A stretch of 64,000 nt of DNA from Aphelocoma coerulescens. Lineage: Eukaryota; Chordata; Aves; Passeriformes; Corvidae. The notes under the pieces were generated by a model. The model saw only the letters and a program-made list of their open reading frames with translations. It searched no databases and had not been told where the DNA came from. The DNA lies in the NCBI RefSeq assembly GCF_041296385.1, contig NC_091020.1, forward strand, positions 24,774,501-24,838,500, read 5' to 3'. Of this stretch, positions 53,701-64,000 are shown piece by piece. The translations under genes and the position numbers were made by a program. Position 1 is the first letter of the stretch; each line of letters opens with the position of its first letter.

Positions 53701-56248
53701 CCTGCTCTAAGGGGTGAGCACAGGGCTAGCTAGACACTCACTCTGGCAAGGCAGAGGTCAGGGTAGAGGTGACGTTGGCTGTCTGAGGCATTCTCCAAAT
53801 GTTTCTGCAATCAGCCATGCTCGTGTCATGCCTGCACATGCCTGAGACACAGCAGCTGTGGGATTCCTGCCGGACAGTGTGGGACAGCTGTGCTCACACC
53901 CAACAGCCTCCTCCCAGCACCTCTTTGGTCAAGACACAAGACATTCATAAGGTCTCATTTGTTGGGAGGTGCTTGCATTTAAAAATGCCTATTCGTCTCT
54001 TGTTTAAAGATGGAGTAGTTCCATGATCTGCACCTATGGAAGAAACTGTATTTCAAAGCTATTTGTTATCTTAAAAGACCCTCACAGCAATCATGAAAAT
54101 CTTACTTATTTACCCCATCCCTTTTTCAAGTGTCATAAAGCTGGTCTTTGTTAGAGGCTGTAACTGGTGACTCCCTCGGAATATTCCTTTGCTCATTGCA
54201 TGCACACTCCCACAACATCCAGCTCCAAACAGAAGGAAGCATTCCTCTGCCATTCTAAAATCAAGCAAGAAGATGGCCGAGAACAGAGTCCCTTTATGCA
54301 GCTCAATTTGTTCAGAGAGCTGCTTCACATTCCTCTTTGTATGGGGTAAGTGGAGAAAGAGTGTCCCTCAGCCACAGTTTCCAAGCCCTGGCTGCACAAA
54401 CAGCCCAGCACCAAAAAGCAGAGAAGAGGAAAGAGTCCCAGAAGGAGATCTGGCAGCATGGAGAGCTGGGACAGCCAAAGGAGGGAGCCTGACCTTAGTG
54501 CCCCTTGCAGGGATGGATGACCATGTCACTTGGGGTTCTCAGGGCAGGGGGCCAAAGAGTCCAGCAGGGGAGAGCATCCACAAATGACATCTCAGCTATA
54601 CTAACTCAACTTAATCGCTTTTCTCATGATGTCATGGCAGATCAGCTCCAACTTGCCCCCAGAGCCACAGGAATGGAGAGGCAGCAGTTTCCTTCGACTC
54701 CCAAATCAGTTCCTTGCATCTCTTGTGCATGAATTGCAATACCCTTTCATGTAAACTGGTGCACTGAGCCCAAAGCTCTCCAGGTCTCCTAATGCTGTTC
54801 CAGGTCAGTGCTAAATCAGGTTATCCCAGAGACTTCAGCAACGTTTTTTAAAGATTTTTACATGGCCCCAAAGCCCCCAGCGCTCAGGATGGGGCTGAGG
54901 CAGAACTCCCACACTCAGCTCTGCCTTCTATCAAGTCACTTGGAGCTTTTTATTTAAGGTCAGCCCCTCTAGAGAAGGTGCTGCTGCCAATTTAATTCAC
55001 GGGCTCCTGTGAACAACACTTACATTTAGGAAGTCCTAGAAGTGCAGCCCAGACAGAAGCTTTGCAGGAGGTTAAGAAGACCAAGTGTGCCCTAGTTTAT
55101 TGTGTAGGGCCAGCACCTTGTACCACACTTGCCTCTTCATTACCACACCCCACCTCAGGGAAATTCAGGGAAAGGTACCAAAAGTATTGGCCTGCAAAGG
55201 TAGCTACCATTTGATGCACAGGCCATCGGGGTTAAGCAACAGCTTCTCTTTAGTGCATCACTTAGCTTATTACAGGATGGCAGCTTAAAAGCCCTCATAA
55301 TTAACCAACAATCAATGTAGGCAGTGATATTCATTGGAGTCCAGCATGTTACATTCATCTTCCTTTCCCTCCCAGAGACCAAGCCACTGCAGTATTCCTT
55401 TATCATCTTAAAAAGCAAGAAGAAAAAAATCCTCCCCTCCCTGCACACAGGCCAGAGTTTTCCAGGAGTCACTATTGGTTTGAAAGGCTTCTCTTTGGAT
55501 GCCCTGAATGCAATTTGAAACATCCAAGGTTCCAAACAAAGTCAATGAGAGTTGCAGGTGCTCAATGCTGCTTGGGGAAAAAAATAAAAAAATTAAAAAA
55601 TAGAAAGCCCTGACACATCCAGCTCAGAGCAGCCAGACCCAGAGGCCCATAATTACACGTCCCTATTGAAAACACATCTGTAAAAATCACTAAGAGCAAC
55701 ATGGGGAGGGGAAAAATTGGATTTACATAGTTTCAAATCAGGGTTTTATAGGACATTTCAATCCAGGATTTTAAAAACAAAAACACTGAGGTACAGCCTT
55801 TGAGGCAGCCCAAACCCAGACACTGAGAACATTTTGCATCAGAAGCCTCACCAGAGCCTTTTGGAAAAGCACGATAAAAGATTCAAACTAGCACAGAAAA
55901 AGATGCCCTTCCACTCCAGAAAAGAACCCCAATTCTAACTGTGTATTTTGACCAGTTGCAATGAAAGAGAAAGAAATGTAATACAATTATCAACTCATGC
56001 TGGAGATGGAGCTGTATAAATACAGTCAGAGAAGAGCAGTCATTTTAACTGCAATACTATATAAGGCGGGTCTTTCCAGTGCAAAGGAAAGAAACTGATG
56101 CTTATCTCCAGCAGGATTCAGCAATAAAAAGTTAAACTGCTACACAGTTTAATGCCACACAAGATAAATAGATGGTTTAACAGAGGAAAGCAGGGGGTAA
56201 GGTCCTCTCTAGAATCATGCAGTACATACAAAAAGTCTGGTGGCTTAC

Positions 56249-56277
56249 CTGATTTTCTCTTTGAAGATCCATAGTCC
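56249..56277 (-). CDS. SH3PXD2A: SH3PXD2A (TKS5) coding exon, 29-nt linker microexon (DYGSSKRKS)
   Basis: TKS5 is a cytoplasmic adaptor with an N-terminal PX domain and five SH3 domains. It is phosphorylated by Src and organises podosomes and invadopodia. This exon encodes the basic linker between the PX domain and the first SH3. Read on the minus strand it gives one base completing a Glu codon, then D-Y-G-S-S-K-R-K-S, then one base (G) of a split Gly codon. That matches the human linker as I remember it. The acceptor is a run of seven T followed by CAG, with a CTAAC branch-point match about 31 nt upstream (56308-56312). The donor is TCAG|GTAAGC. At 29 nt it is not a multiple of three, so skipping it would shift the frame of a PX-containing message. 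Its last phase fits the first bases (GT) of the exon at 32633. Recognition rests on memory of the family, without alignment. Confidence 0.88.
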
Positions 56278-56381
56278 CTGAAAAAAAGACAACAACAAAT
56301 AGACATGGTTAGAGCTGGGAACGGTGGTGAGAGAACGGGTGCCTCCCAAATTTCCACCCATATGCTCAAGAGCTCCTGCTG

Positions 56382-56700
56382 CGCCCTCCCTCCCTTAAAG
56401 CGGAGGTGAGGGCGGCCGGGCATGGGCGGGCGGGGGCCGGGGGCGTCCCGGGCAGCACCGGCCCATCAACAGCACCAGCTGGGGCTGCTGCAGCACCGGG
56501 GGCTCGGGAGCATGTGATCAGCCGGGCAGAGCGAACCATCCACAACCAGCAAGGCAGGGGAGAGGGGTGTCATTTCTTCCCCTTTAAATTGTGCTATTAA
56601 ATGCACAGCTACTGAATTAACCCTTAACGTCCCCCCGGAGAGGAACGGGAATGTGAACTGCTTGCTGCAGGGATGCGGCTGCTCCAGGCTGAGCTGGCGT
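56382..56700. promoter_or_regulatory. CpG-rich patch directly upstream of the 29-nt exon
   Basis: Roughly fourteen CpGs lie in the first 150 bp (56382-56533), in very GC-rich DNA, with a thinner tail of about five more to 56700. The patch begins about 105 bp upstream of the linker exon in gene direction. It also contains the G-quadruplex motif at 56424-56443. The A/T strand skew of the window changes sign here. It is a plausible internal promoter for a short TKS5 form, for an antisense RNA, or for both. On the minus strand an ATG at 56423-56421 opens a 49-codon frame that runs unspliced and in frame into the linker exon, but its start context (CCC before, C after) is poor. Confidence 0.55.
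56424..56443 (+). other. Predicted G-quadruplex motif
   Basis: Four G-tracts of 3, 3, 5 and 5 bases are separated by loops of 1, 1 and 2 bases, which fits the standard G3+N1-7 pattern with very short loops. The G-rich strand is the template strand for SH3PXD2A. It lies inside the CpG-rich patch. Confidence 0.6.
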
Positions 56701-57213
56701 GGCTGGCAGTCAGGAGGCTAATTAATTAGTGAATAACCTCCAGTCCTCTCCTAGTTATCTCTGACAAGCACTTGGAAAGCACAAGGAAAAAAAAAAACAA
56801 AACAAGCCGCAAACTTTGTCCTTTCTTCTTTCATCCAGGATAGAAAATGCACCCTTACTTCTCCATAGTGATTTAAAGGGTGCTGGCACCTCTACTCACG
56901 CAAAACAGCTGAAACCCCAGACAGCTGCTGTAGGAGGGGAAGAAATTACAGACGGGAGCTGCAAGAACTGATTAGGGATAAGCAAAACTGAGGACAAAAA
57001 TGCTTGGTGATAGCTGTGCTTCCCCCCGGTGCTCTCCGGAGCCTGTCAGACCCAGCCCTGGCATGGTCTGCAGGGGCAGGAGCCCGGCAATGACAGCCTG
57101 GGCAGAGGCAGCATCGCTGTGCGGGAACAGTGCCCGCAGCACCGCCACACCCCACACATGGCAGTGTTAATGTTGGCAAAATCACCCGGTGGCAGGTTGT
57201 CTTTGCAGGGATC

Positions 57214-57226
57214 CCACCAGAGGGGC
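57214..57226 (+). promoter_or_regulatory. CTCF-like core motif
   Basis: CCACCAGAGGGGC matches the CTCF core CCASYAGRKGGC at 11 of 12 positions, including the most constrained CCA..AG.GG bases. It lies about 0.5-0.8 kb upstream of the CpG-rich patch. A sequence match alone does not show occupancy. Confidence 0.35.
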
Positions 57227-60200
57227 GGGCAGTAGCCTCTACATTTTCGGGATCAGAAGTGGGGTTTTGTCTCTTGCAGCTTGCTCCATCCTCCAGAGGA
57301 TCAGAGAAAGATTATCCCAAACTATTTATTTAAAGTGAGTTTGGGGACTCAGCTGTAGAAATAACACGTCTTAAGGGCAAAGTTATGTCTACCCATAAAT
57401 TCTGTTTCTCCCAGATTTTTGTGTGCATCCCCATGCCTTACATGTCTAGGATTTACTTCCAGTGAGTAATAATTACTTGGGAATTTTTTTGCACCCTCTT
57501 TTAATTTCCCAGTGTAATTTCTGCTTCAATTAAATGGTTGTTTTCTCAGCCATATCTGCAGCTGTATTTGATGTGATGATGCTACTGCTCATGAATAAGT
57601 TGCTTCCTCTACAGAAGTGGTATCATATGCAAATATAATTCCTGCTATATGGTGCCTGAAACAGACATCCCTCAGACCAAGCCAGGAATGGTACAGTCCC
57701 CAAAATGTAGTCCTCTACCCCAGCTTAGTTCCCACACCAGTCTGGAGCTTTGTGGAGCTGTCAATACAGCTCTCTTGGCATGTGGAACTCAATTCACATG
57801 ATTAGAAATGAGGTAATAATTGACTGACACAGTTAATAAGAAGAAATTAATTTATCATTATAATATAGTTATTTGCATCAGTACCACCACCCAATTCACA
57901 AGGCTTAATGAAAGAAAAAGAAAAGCCAATCAACCTATGGGGCAAGTTTTCCTCTTTTCATTTAGTCTTTCTGTAAGTTTTGAAGTCAACTTTAATTGGG
58001 TTCTGATTTTGGAGTTCCTGAAAAAAACCCAGGTACCCCATGTCTACCTGTGTTGTCACTTTTTTTTACACCCACATTTCACTCATTAAGTCAGGGGAAA
58101 GCAGTATCAAATAAAATGGAGCTTGAAATAAAATCTTCATCTCCCCAATGAAACTCTGAAATCCAAAACTTGTTTCTCCCAGCAAGGACAGAAAAAAAAA
58201 GTACTGCTGAAGTAGAAAGCAAAGCAGATACAGCAAATAATCTCTCTGGCTGTGCAAAGTGCTCTTTGTGTGCATATTCTTCACCTCTGTTCTGCTAATG
58301 AAGAAAGCCTGTGCTGCTGCTTTGCGAGGAGCCCTGTCTGACTCCATGTTTGTTTTTTTTTAATATCTTCCTATCCTGCATATGATTCATTGATGTATTT
58401 TCCCTCTCCCAAGTGATGATATATAAGGTTAATACCTCTCAGCCTCACTGTTTTCAGTGAAGCATTAGTGTGAGGCGGAAGTATTGGTTTATGTCTCCAA
58501 ACCAATAAAGGAAATTATTTAATGGTTTCTCTTAACTGTAAAAATTTCCAAGTAGAAACTCTGATCTTCTCCTGAAACCCAGACTGCACCTGGCACACTG
58601 TTAGCCCTTAGATCAGACAAAAAATGTAGTGCTGCAGAAGAAAAACCCTTCCCAGGAAAGGTACAATCATTGCCGGATCTTTAGCTACATAGGGAAGCTG
58701 ACGTTCTTTTCAGCTCTTGCTCTTGTTATCTTTTCATCTTTATTCACACACTATTTCCATTCTCTTTCCATTTCTATATGAGAACAGACACCACCATCCT
58801 AATTCCACTGCCAGCCATAGCTACAAGAGTAACAATGAAAGCAGTAGGCAGAACTAAAAGTAGCTCTGGCAGGTCCCTTTTTCAGTAGCCAGGATCACTC
58901 CATACTGAACAAATGCCTTTCTCAAAAATAGTATATTTCTAGCCTTTTTTGAACTAAAATCTAGCAATTTTGTTTAAAGTCTTCTTGTGGGGCACCACCT
59001 TTAGCTGACAGTGAGCCTCATTACTGGCAAGGAAAATATTTCCTGCTGCTAATGATATTAAAACATTGCTGGTGTCAAGGTCGTCACACAAGCTGGATAC
59101 ACTCTTCTTCAGTGACAAAGGAGAGGGAAGCTGGATCTCCTTTCTCATCAGCATTACCCCAGGATAATATTACTAATTTGAAATCTAGCTAATCTTGGAA
59201 GACCACGAACATTGCTATAGAGCTGACTGCCTTGTTACCACATTAAGCTATCCACAGTCAGTCTGGAAATTTCTGAATCATAAAAAATATGTTGAGTTAA
59301 TATGTCACTTGCAATCTAATTTAAATATGAAGGTTATACTAACAATATTATGGAAAAGTTTTATGGCACATCTTTTCTCTAGGGACTGACTTTGCTGCTG
59401 TTATTCACTGAGAGTTAGTAAACACTGATGTGTGTGTACACGTGTTTCGACCTATCTAAATACATACAGATACACACAAAGAGTGGCACAATCGGAAAGT
59501 TGTTTAAAAAGTGAGGAGTATCCTGACACTTGTTCAATAGAGACTAAGAAATGTTCCAAGTGGAGAAGACTGGAGGTGACTAGGTGCATTGACAACAGAT
59601 TGTGCCTATCTGTTTTCTAATTCACTTTGATTTGTATCTGTCCCAGAGGGTTTCTCCTGCATTGCCTGTGGAGCTCTGGCAAGTCTGCAGAAGCCTCCTG
59701 CAGGAACAGCTTCCCTTGGAGGTGAGGGGTTCAATCAGGGGACCTCATCCCTGTGGGACCCATGGTGCAAAGGCTCTTTTAAAAGTTTCTCTCCCTTGCT
59801 GTGGGACAGCAGATGCAGAAAGTTCACTCTCTGGGATTCCTCCTTTTCCAGATACGTCACACTTTAGCCCAGGGCCTCTGCCTGTCAGTAAAGCAAGGCT
59901 CAGCTTCAACTCATTTACCAAAGATTTCAGACAACCCCGAGTTTCAACTATGAGAGAAAACGGTGCCTGCAAAACATGAGGAGCTGTCAGACCCACGGAG
60001 CAGCACGGCTGGGGGAGCTGCACAGCAGACATTGCAGCAGACCAGACAGAAGCTGAAGCAAGAGTAAATCATCTTTCTGTCTCTTTTTTAGTATTTGCTG
60101 TCCAAAGGAGATGAGACAGTGACAAACCCTGAGTAATGGAGGTCAGTCTGTATCCTCGAGAGTATTTTAATACATAAATTGAAATTGTTCTGTATTTGTT

Positions 60201-61022
60201 GGCTTTTGTTAATTCATGTTTAAATACATCACAGTCATTTCTGTTCCCAGGCTCCTTAATTCCTAAAAGTCTCTAGTGGTGTGGGCAGACTGTGGTGGAG
60301 ATATAAGACATTTCAAACAAACAACTCAGATTATCATTTAATCACCAGTGATTTGCCAGGCAGATTAAAAGCACAGAAATATTTTCACAAGGAAGTCCAC
60401 TCTCTCCTTCCCAACACTTACAGTTTGCAGTCAGTAATGAAGATGGCTTTTTCACGAACTATTTTTCTTAGCACTGAGATCAGATTCTGTGACACTATTT
60501 TTAAAGTAAACCAATACAAAAATACTTTGCTACTACTCTTTACATGTACAGAAACTTGAGCCTTGAGAATATATTTGCATCTTGGAACTCTCCTAACTGA
60601 TTTTCCTCAACAGCCAGACTGACATTTTCTATTTGAGATAAGGCACAAAACCAGGTGTGACTGAGAACTGGCACCTGTCTGTCACCAAGAACTATGGTTG
60701 GAGGAGTACCTAAACACCTTAATATTATCCAAACACTCAGGAGCTGCATGGAGAGTGCAGGGTTGAAATTGGTATTCATGGTACTCAGAGTGCAAAAGTT
60801 GAACCACATGCGTGAAGGCACCGCCATTCCCACTGAGCTCTGAGACCCATATGACATGTAATTAAGCAAAATTAACTCTGTATGTTATGGATTGGGAATA
60901 GAAACTCAAACACATGGATGCACACAGCCATACATTTTCTCCCTTCAGCATTCCATCCTCTGATATCATGAAACCACAGCTGATCTCTTCCCTGAGCCAA
61001 AGAAACAGATGAAGGCTTTTTT

Positions 61023-61060
61023 CCTTCTTCTTCTTCCTTTTTTTTTTTTTTTTTTTTTTT
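61023..61060 (+). repeat. CTT repeats followed by T23
   Basis: CTT units (61023-61037) run into 23 T (61038-61060). Read on the minus strand this is a long A run then GAA repeats, which creates a lysine-rich spurious frame. Confidence 0.9.
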
Positions 61061-63733
61061 AGAAAGTATTCTGCTCGTTTCCTGATATAAATCATTGCAT
61101 TGTGGAACCCTCTCCAACATGAATCTGTCCTTTCTGAGCAGAGGTCGAGCTCTCCAGCCCTGTGAGAAAGGGCCCCATTGTGGTGGTCCCGAGACTCCAG
61201 AATTCCTTGCCGCAAGCAAAAGGGACTTGTGGGGCAAGAAGAGAATCTGTCGACCTGACTTCAAACCCAGGCATTTCTCACTAGCTGGATGTGGCCTCTG
61301 CTGCTGCTAAGAAGGGTAAAACCACTGTTGTGCAATCAGATCCTTAAGAGAACTGGGACAAAACAAAAGAGAGGATTTTGCCTTCCTGCCACCTTTCTGT
61401 TGTCTTCACAGTGTGTCTGCAGAGAGAACAGCCCAGCTTTATATAAAATATACTTCTGCTTAGTGACTTTCTCTGCATCACATAGCAAGGGTTTCTTTAA
61501 GTTTGGCTCACCAGGACTGAGCTGGAGATCCTGATTTAGTGTTTTAGTGACTTCTGACAGCTTGATTGAACCCAACAATGTAAAAGTGAACCCAAGTTCT
61601 CCCTGTGAAATGCCAAGCATGACACTGGAAAACTTATTTATTAATTGCAGAAGAGATCTTCCCTATACCAGTAACCTTAGCTTGCACAGAAAAGCCAAGG
61701 TTGGAAGGAGATGGACACTCTCCAGCAATGCTCCCTATACCTCAGTCCATGGGTTTCTACCATGCAGCAGAGATGCAGGACAAGGAAAGGCAGTAACTTC
61801 TGTTCTGCACTCATCCTGGAGACTAGCCCCACACAGCACAGCTTGAGCTCTGCCACCAAGGTGCAGGGGATGCAGACAGCTCCAAGACAAGTGACATCCC
61901 CATGGGCCATCTCAGCCTCACATGGACACACTATGCTTGAGAGCAGCAGCCACCATTTCTTTCTTTGTGTAGAATGGGTGTTGGAAGGACAAGAGATGGG
62001 TTTGAGGCACCCAACCCCTTCCATAAATGAGTAGGAAATGCCACAGATTTCTGTCCCAAGATTCCTCAGCAGTGAAGTTGATTGCTTGGCTCCAGAGAGC
62101 AACTTTAGTATTTGGCTCAGGCTGAAGAAATGCAGAATTAGCCTCTTGCATTTTTCACAGTTATATTTTTATGATGAAATTATCCTCCTGGAGGAAGACA
62201 GAGCTTTGGAAACGCACATTCAGCATTTCACCAGGCTGTGACATATGGGGCAGGGCGCTCTGACAGCAAAGCCCAGCCTGTCCGGCACCAGGGAGAGATG
62301 GCTCGGCACGGGCTGGGAGCTGCAGAACACTGGAGCAATGAGCTAACGCCATGTGATCCTCCAATGCAAGGCCCAGCAGCCTTGAAAAAGAGAACACAAA
62401 TGTTTATAGCAAGTTTTTCCTGGAAAGAAGTATAAAAACAAAATCTTGCCTAAGAGTCACATCCTCATCTGTTTCTGGTTTACCTTGTTTATTCCTACAG
62501 ATGGCAAGTTTCTCCACAGGACAGAAAAATGTATTTACCTTAGCAAGAACACTGGGTGGAGGTGTTCTTCACCTCCTCTAAACTGGCCCTGCTTGTCCCT
62601 TGTGGGGAGGCCAAATTTATCTCTGTCTTTCAATGACCAAGCATGTGTCACTTTATTATAGCCTTTACAGCATAAATGCTGAGTGATAAAAACAAGTTAA
62701 TAAAAATTAATCATTCTCATGTGGAGGTTTTCCAGTTGTGCTCTTCACTTGGGAATTTTATTACAAACATCTACATGCAGCTACAACATGTTTAAAAGAT
62801 GCATCTAATCACAGTTACAAATTAAGTATTGAGTATCAGAGTCATAAATTCAAATGTACCTTATAAACTGGTCGGGCTAATGAGCTTGCATATACATCAT
62901 ATGAATCTGATTAAGAGCTTAAGAAGGCTGCACAGGCTTTGAATCTTTACTTCATTTTCTTGAGCCCTCCCTGATCTGAGGGTGGGTGCCTCAAATTCTT
63001 GTTTCTGTAGGAGATGTGGGTCCAGCCTCTGGTTAGCAACCACATGGTCCATTTGGGTTTCTGAACTGCAGCCTGAGCAGTTCCTCTGCTGTCCCTCTCC
63101 AGGGACACCTTCTGCTGTTTCAGACTAACTCTGCCCAGAGCTCTGTGTATGGTGCCTGGCCACTGTCTTCTCCATCTCCTGTCTCTATGGATGACCTCCT
63201 CAAAAGGAGACATTACCCATGGCCTGCCAGGTTGTGCCTGCTCATGGGAGGCTGGATACCATCACCTCCACCACAACATTCAGGGGACCAACAACGTCAT
63301 CCCCTAAACGCTCATCCCAGAGAGTCCTTGGAAATGGAGAGAGGGCAGGAAGAGGAGAAAACTCCCAAGTGACAGACTACCAAGCCTCAACCCCAACTCC
63401 AGACATAGCTTGTCCAAAAAGGCTTTTGCTGCTGAATTACTGCACCAGGAAGAATAGCTGGAGCACAGCAGTTTAAATCAAAGTAAGAGAAGAGCTTCTG
63501 CATGTAATGCCGCTGAATCATGGTACTCACTGGTGTTAGACTGTAATCACCAAAACTAGGCATGGGTTCAAAAAGCAATGAGATAAATTCATGAAGCAAG
63601 GATAAATGGTGGCTATTGTACTCCATGCTCTGGATGTTTTGACCCGAAGAGTCCCATAGCGGCTGAATGCCAGAAACAGAGAGGATACACAAGGGAAGCT
63701 CACTCTGTATTTGCTTTGTTTCTTGTATTGGCT

Positions 63734-63793
63734 GTAAGCCACTGTTGGAGACAGGAGGCCAGATGGGGCCCTGGTCTCACCTAATTGTGGCCT
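63734..63793 (+). mobile_element. Fragment of a CR1/L3-type LINE 3' end
   Basis: The segment reads 'gccactgttggagacagga', then 'ggccagatggggccctggtc', then 'tcacctaattgtggcc'. This resembles the conserved 3' untranslated tail of sauropsid CR1/L3 LINEs, which I recall as containing a 'cactgttggagacaggata...tagatggaccttggtctgacccagtatggc' string. The sense orientation is the plus strand. No terminal short repeat array is left, so the copy is old and truncated. The match is from memory and was not aligned. Confidence 0.55.
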
Positions 63794-64000
63794 TATAGCA
63801 TATTCTCCTGTAAAAGATCAGACTGGATTAGGATAAATTACATCCAAATCACACTGCATTACTCAGCACATTAAATTGTCCTTAATCACGTACTTTGATG
63901 GTCTAGAATCCTGCTTAAATTTACCTCCTGTGCATATTTCTGTGCCTATTGAAATCACTGCTGAATTTCAACTGTACATAACCAGGCTCTAATGAAAAGC

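Larger units (their letters stand above)
32634..56248 (-). other. SH3PXD2A: SH3PXD2A intron between linker exon and first-SH3 exon
   Basis: This intron of about 23.6 kb joins two exons of matching phase (codon split after its first base). It contains a CpG island and promoter-like elements close to its 3' end (33128-33504), an A18 run at 35265-35282, a purine-rich tract at 35651-35700 and A-rich or G-rich short runs. In mammals an alternative 45-nt exon (human VWLSSWAESPKKDVT, from memory) lies between these two exons. I searched by eye for its reverse complement and could not find it, which does not exclude a diverged copy. The two flanking exons also join in frame without it. Reading frames of 60-165 codons in this intron are at the level expected by chance. 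Confidence 0.75.
56278..64000 (-). other. SH3PXD2A: SH3PXD2A intron upstream of the 29-nt linker exon (partial)
   Basis: No coding exon was found here. I looked on the minus strand for the end of the PX domain (the segment before PPKE) and did not see it, so the upstream exon should lie beyond 64000. The stretch holds the CpG-rich patch next to the exon (56382-56700), a CTCF-like motif at 57214-57226, a T23 run at 61038-61060 and a CR1/L3-like LINE tail near 63734-63793. From about 57.3 kb rightward the plus strand is richer in T than A, opposite to the rest of the window. Open frames here are short and show no recognisable domain. Confidence 0.7.

Noticed and set aside
60862..61264. Minus frames with long lysine runs
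   Set aside because: They are translations of the A23/GAA repeat opposite T23 at 61038-61060.

Overview
This is vertebrate nuclear DNA with no prokaryotic or dense viral gene content. It holds two small coding exons in about 64 kb. Both belong to one gene on the minus strand: SH3PXD2A (TKS5/FISH), the Src-substrate scaffold of podosomes and invadopodia. I recognised it from the peptide DYGSSKRKS (linker after the PX domain) and from the start of the first SH3 domain ([19 protein letters not shown], then [14 protein letters not shown]). Both peptides sit between good splice signals in compatible phases. The lack of Alu, B1 or other mammalian SINEs, the sparse repeats and one CR1/L3-like LINE tail suggest a bird or other sauropsid. 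The species cannot be named from the sequence.

Layout, read in gene direction (right to left). 64000-56278 is intron upstream of the 29-nt linker exon, with the CR1-like fragment near its right edge and a CTCF-like site near 57.2 kb. A CpG-rich patch with a G-quadruplex motif lies at 56.38-56.70 kb, directly upstream of the 29-nt exon (56249-56277). An intron of about 23.6 kb follows (56248-32634). Near its 3' end is a second CpG island (33270-33504), followed by a GC box and a TATA-like element. The 132-nt first-SH3 exon is at 32502-32633. 32501-1 is the next intron, still open at the window edge; the rest of the first SH3 domain, including its WW ligand-binding residues, lies outside the window.

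The main biological point is promoter structure. TKS5 is known to be made as a long PX-containing form and as shorter PX-less forms from internal promoters. The window shows two candidate internal promoters, one just upstream of each exon. At the SH3-side promoter, an unspliced first exon would read in frame from a GCCATGG start into the SH3 exon. Around the 56.4 kb island the A/T strand skew flips sign: A exceeds T on the plus strand to its left and T exceeds A to its right. This is what germline transcription leaving the island in both directions would leave behind.

Apart from these, the window holds intronic sequence, homopolymer runs, one tandem duplication, one perfect 24-bp palindrome centred on a D-box, one full CRE and several chance reading frames. 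I found no tRNA, rRNA, CRISPR, intact transposon or second gene.
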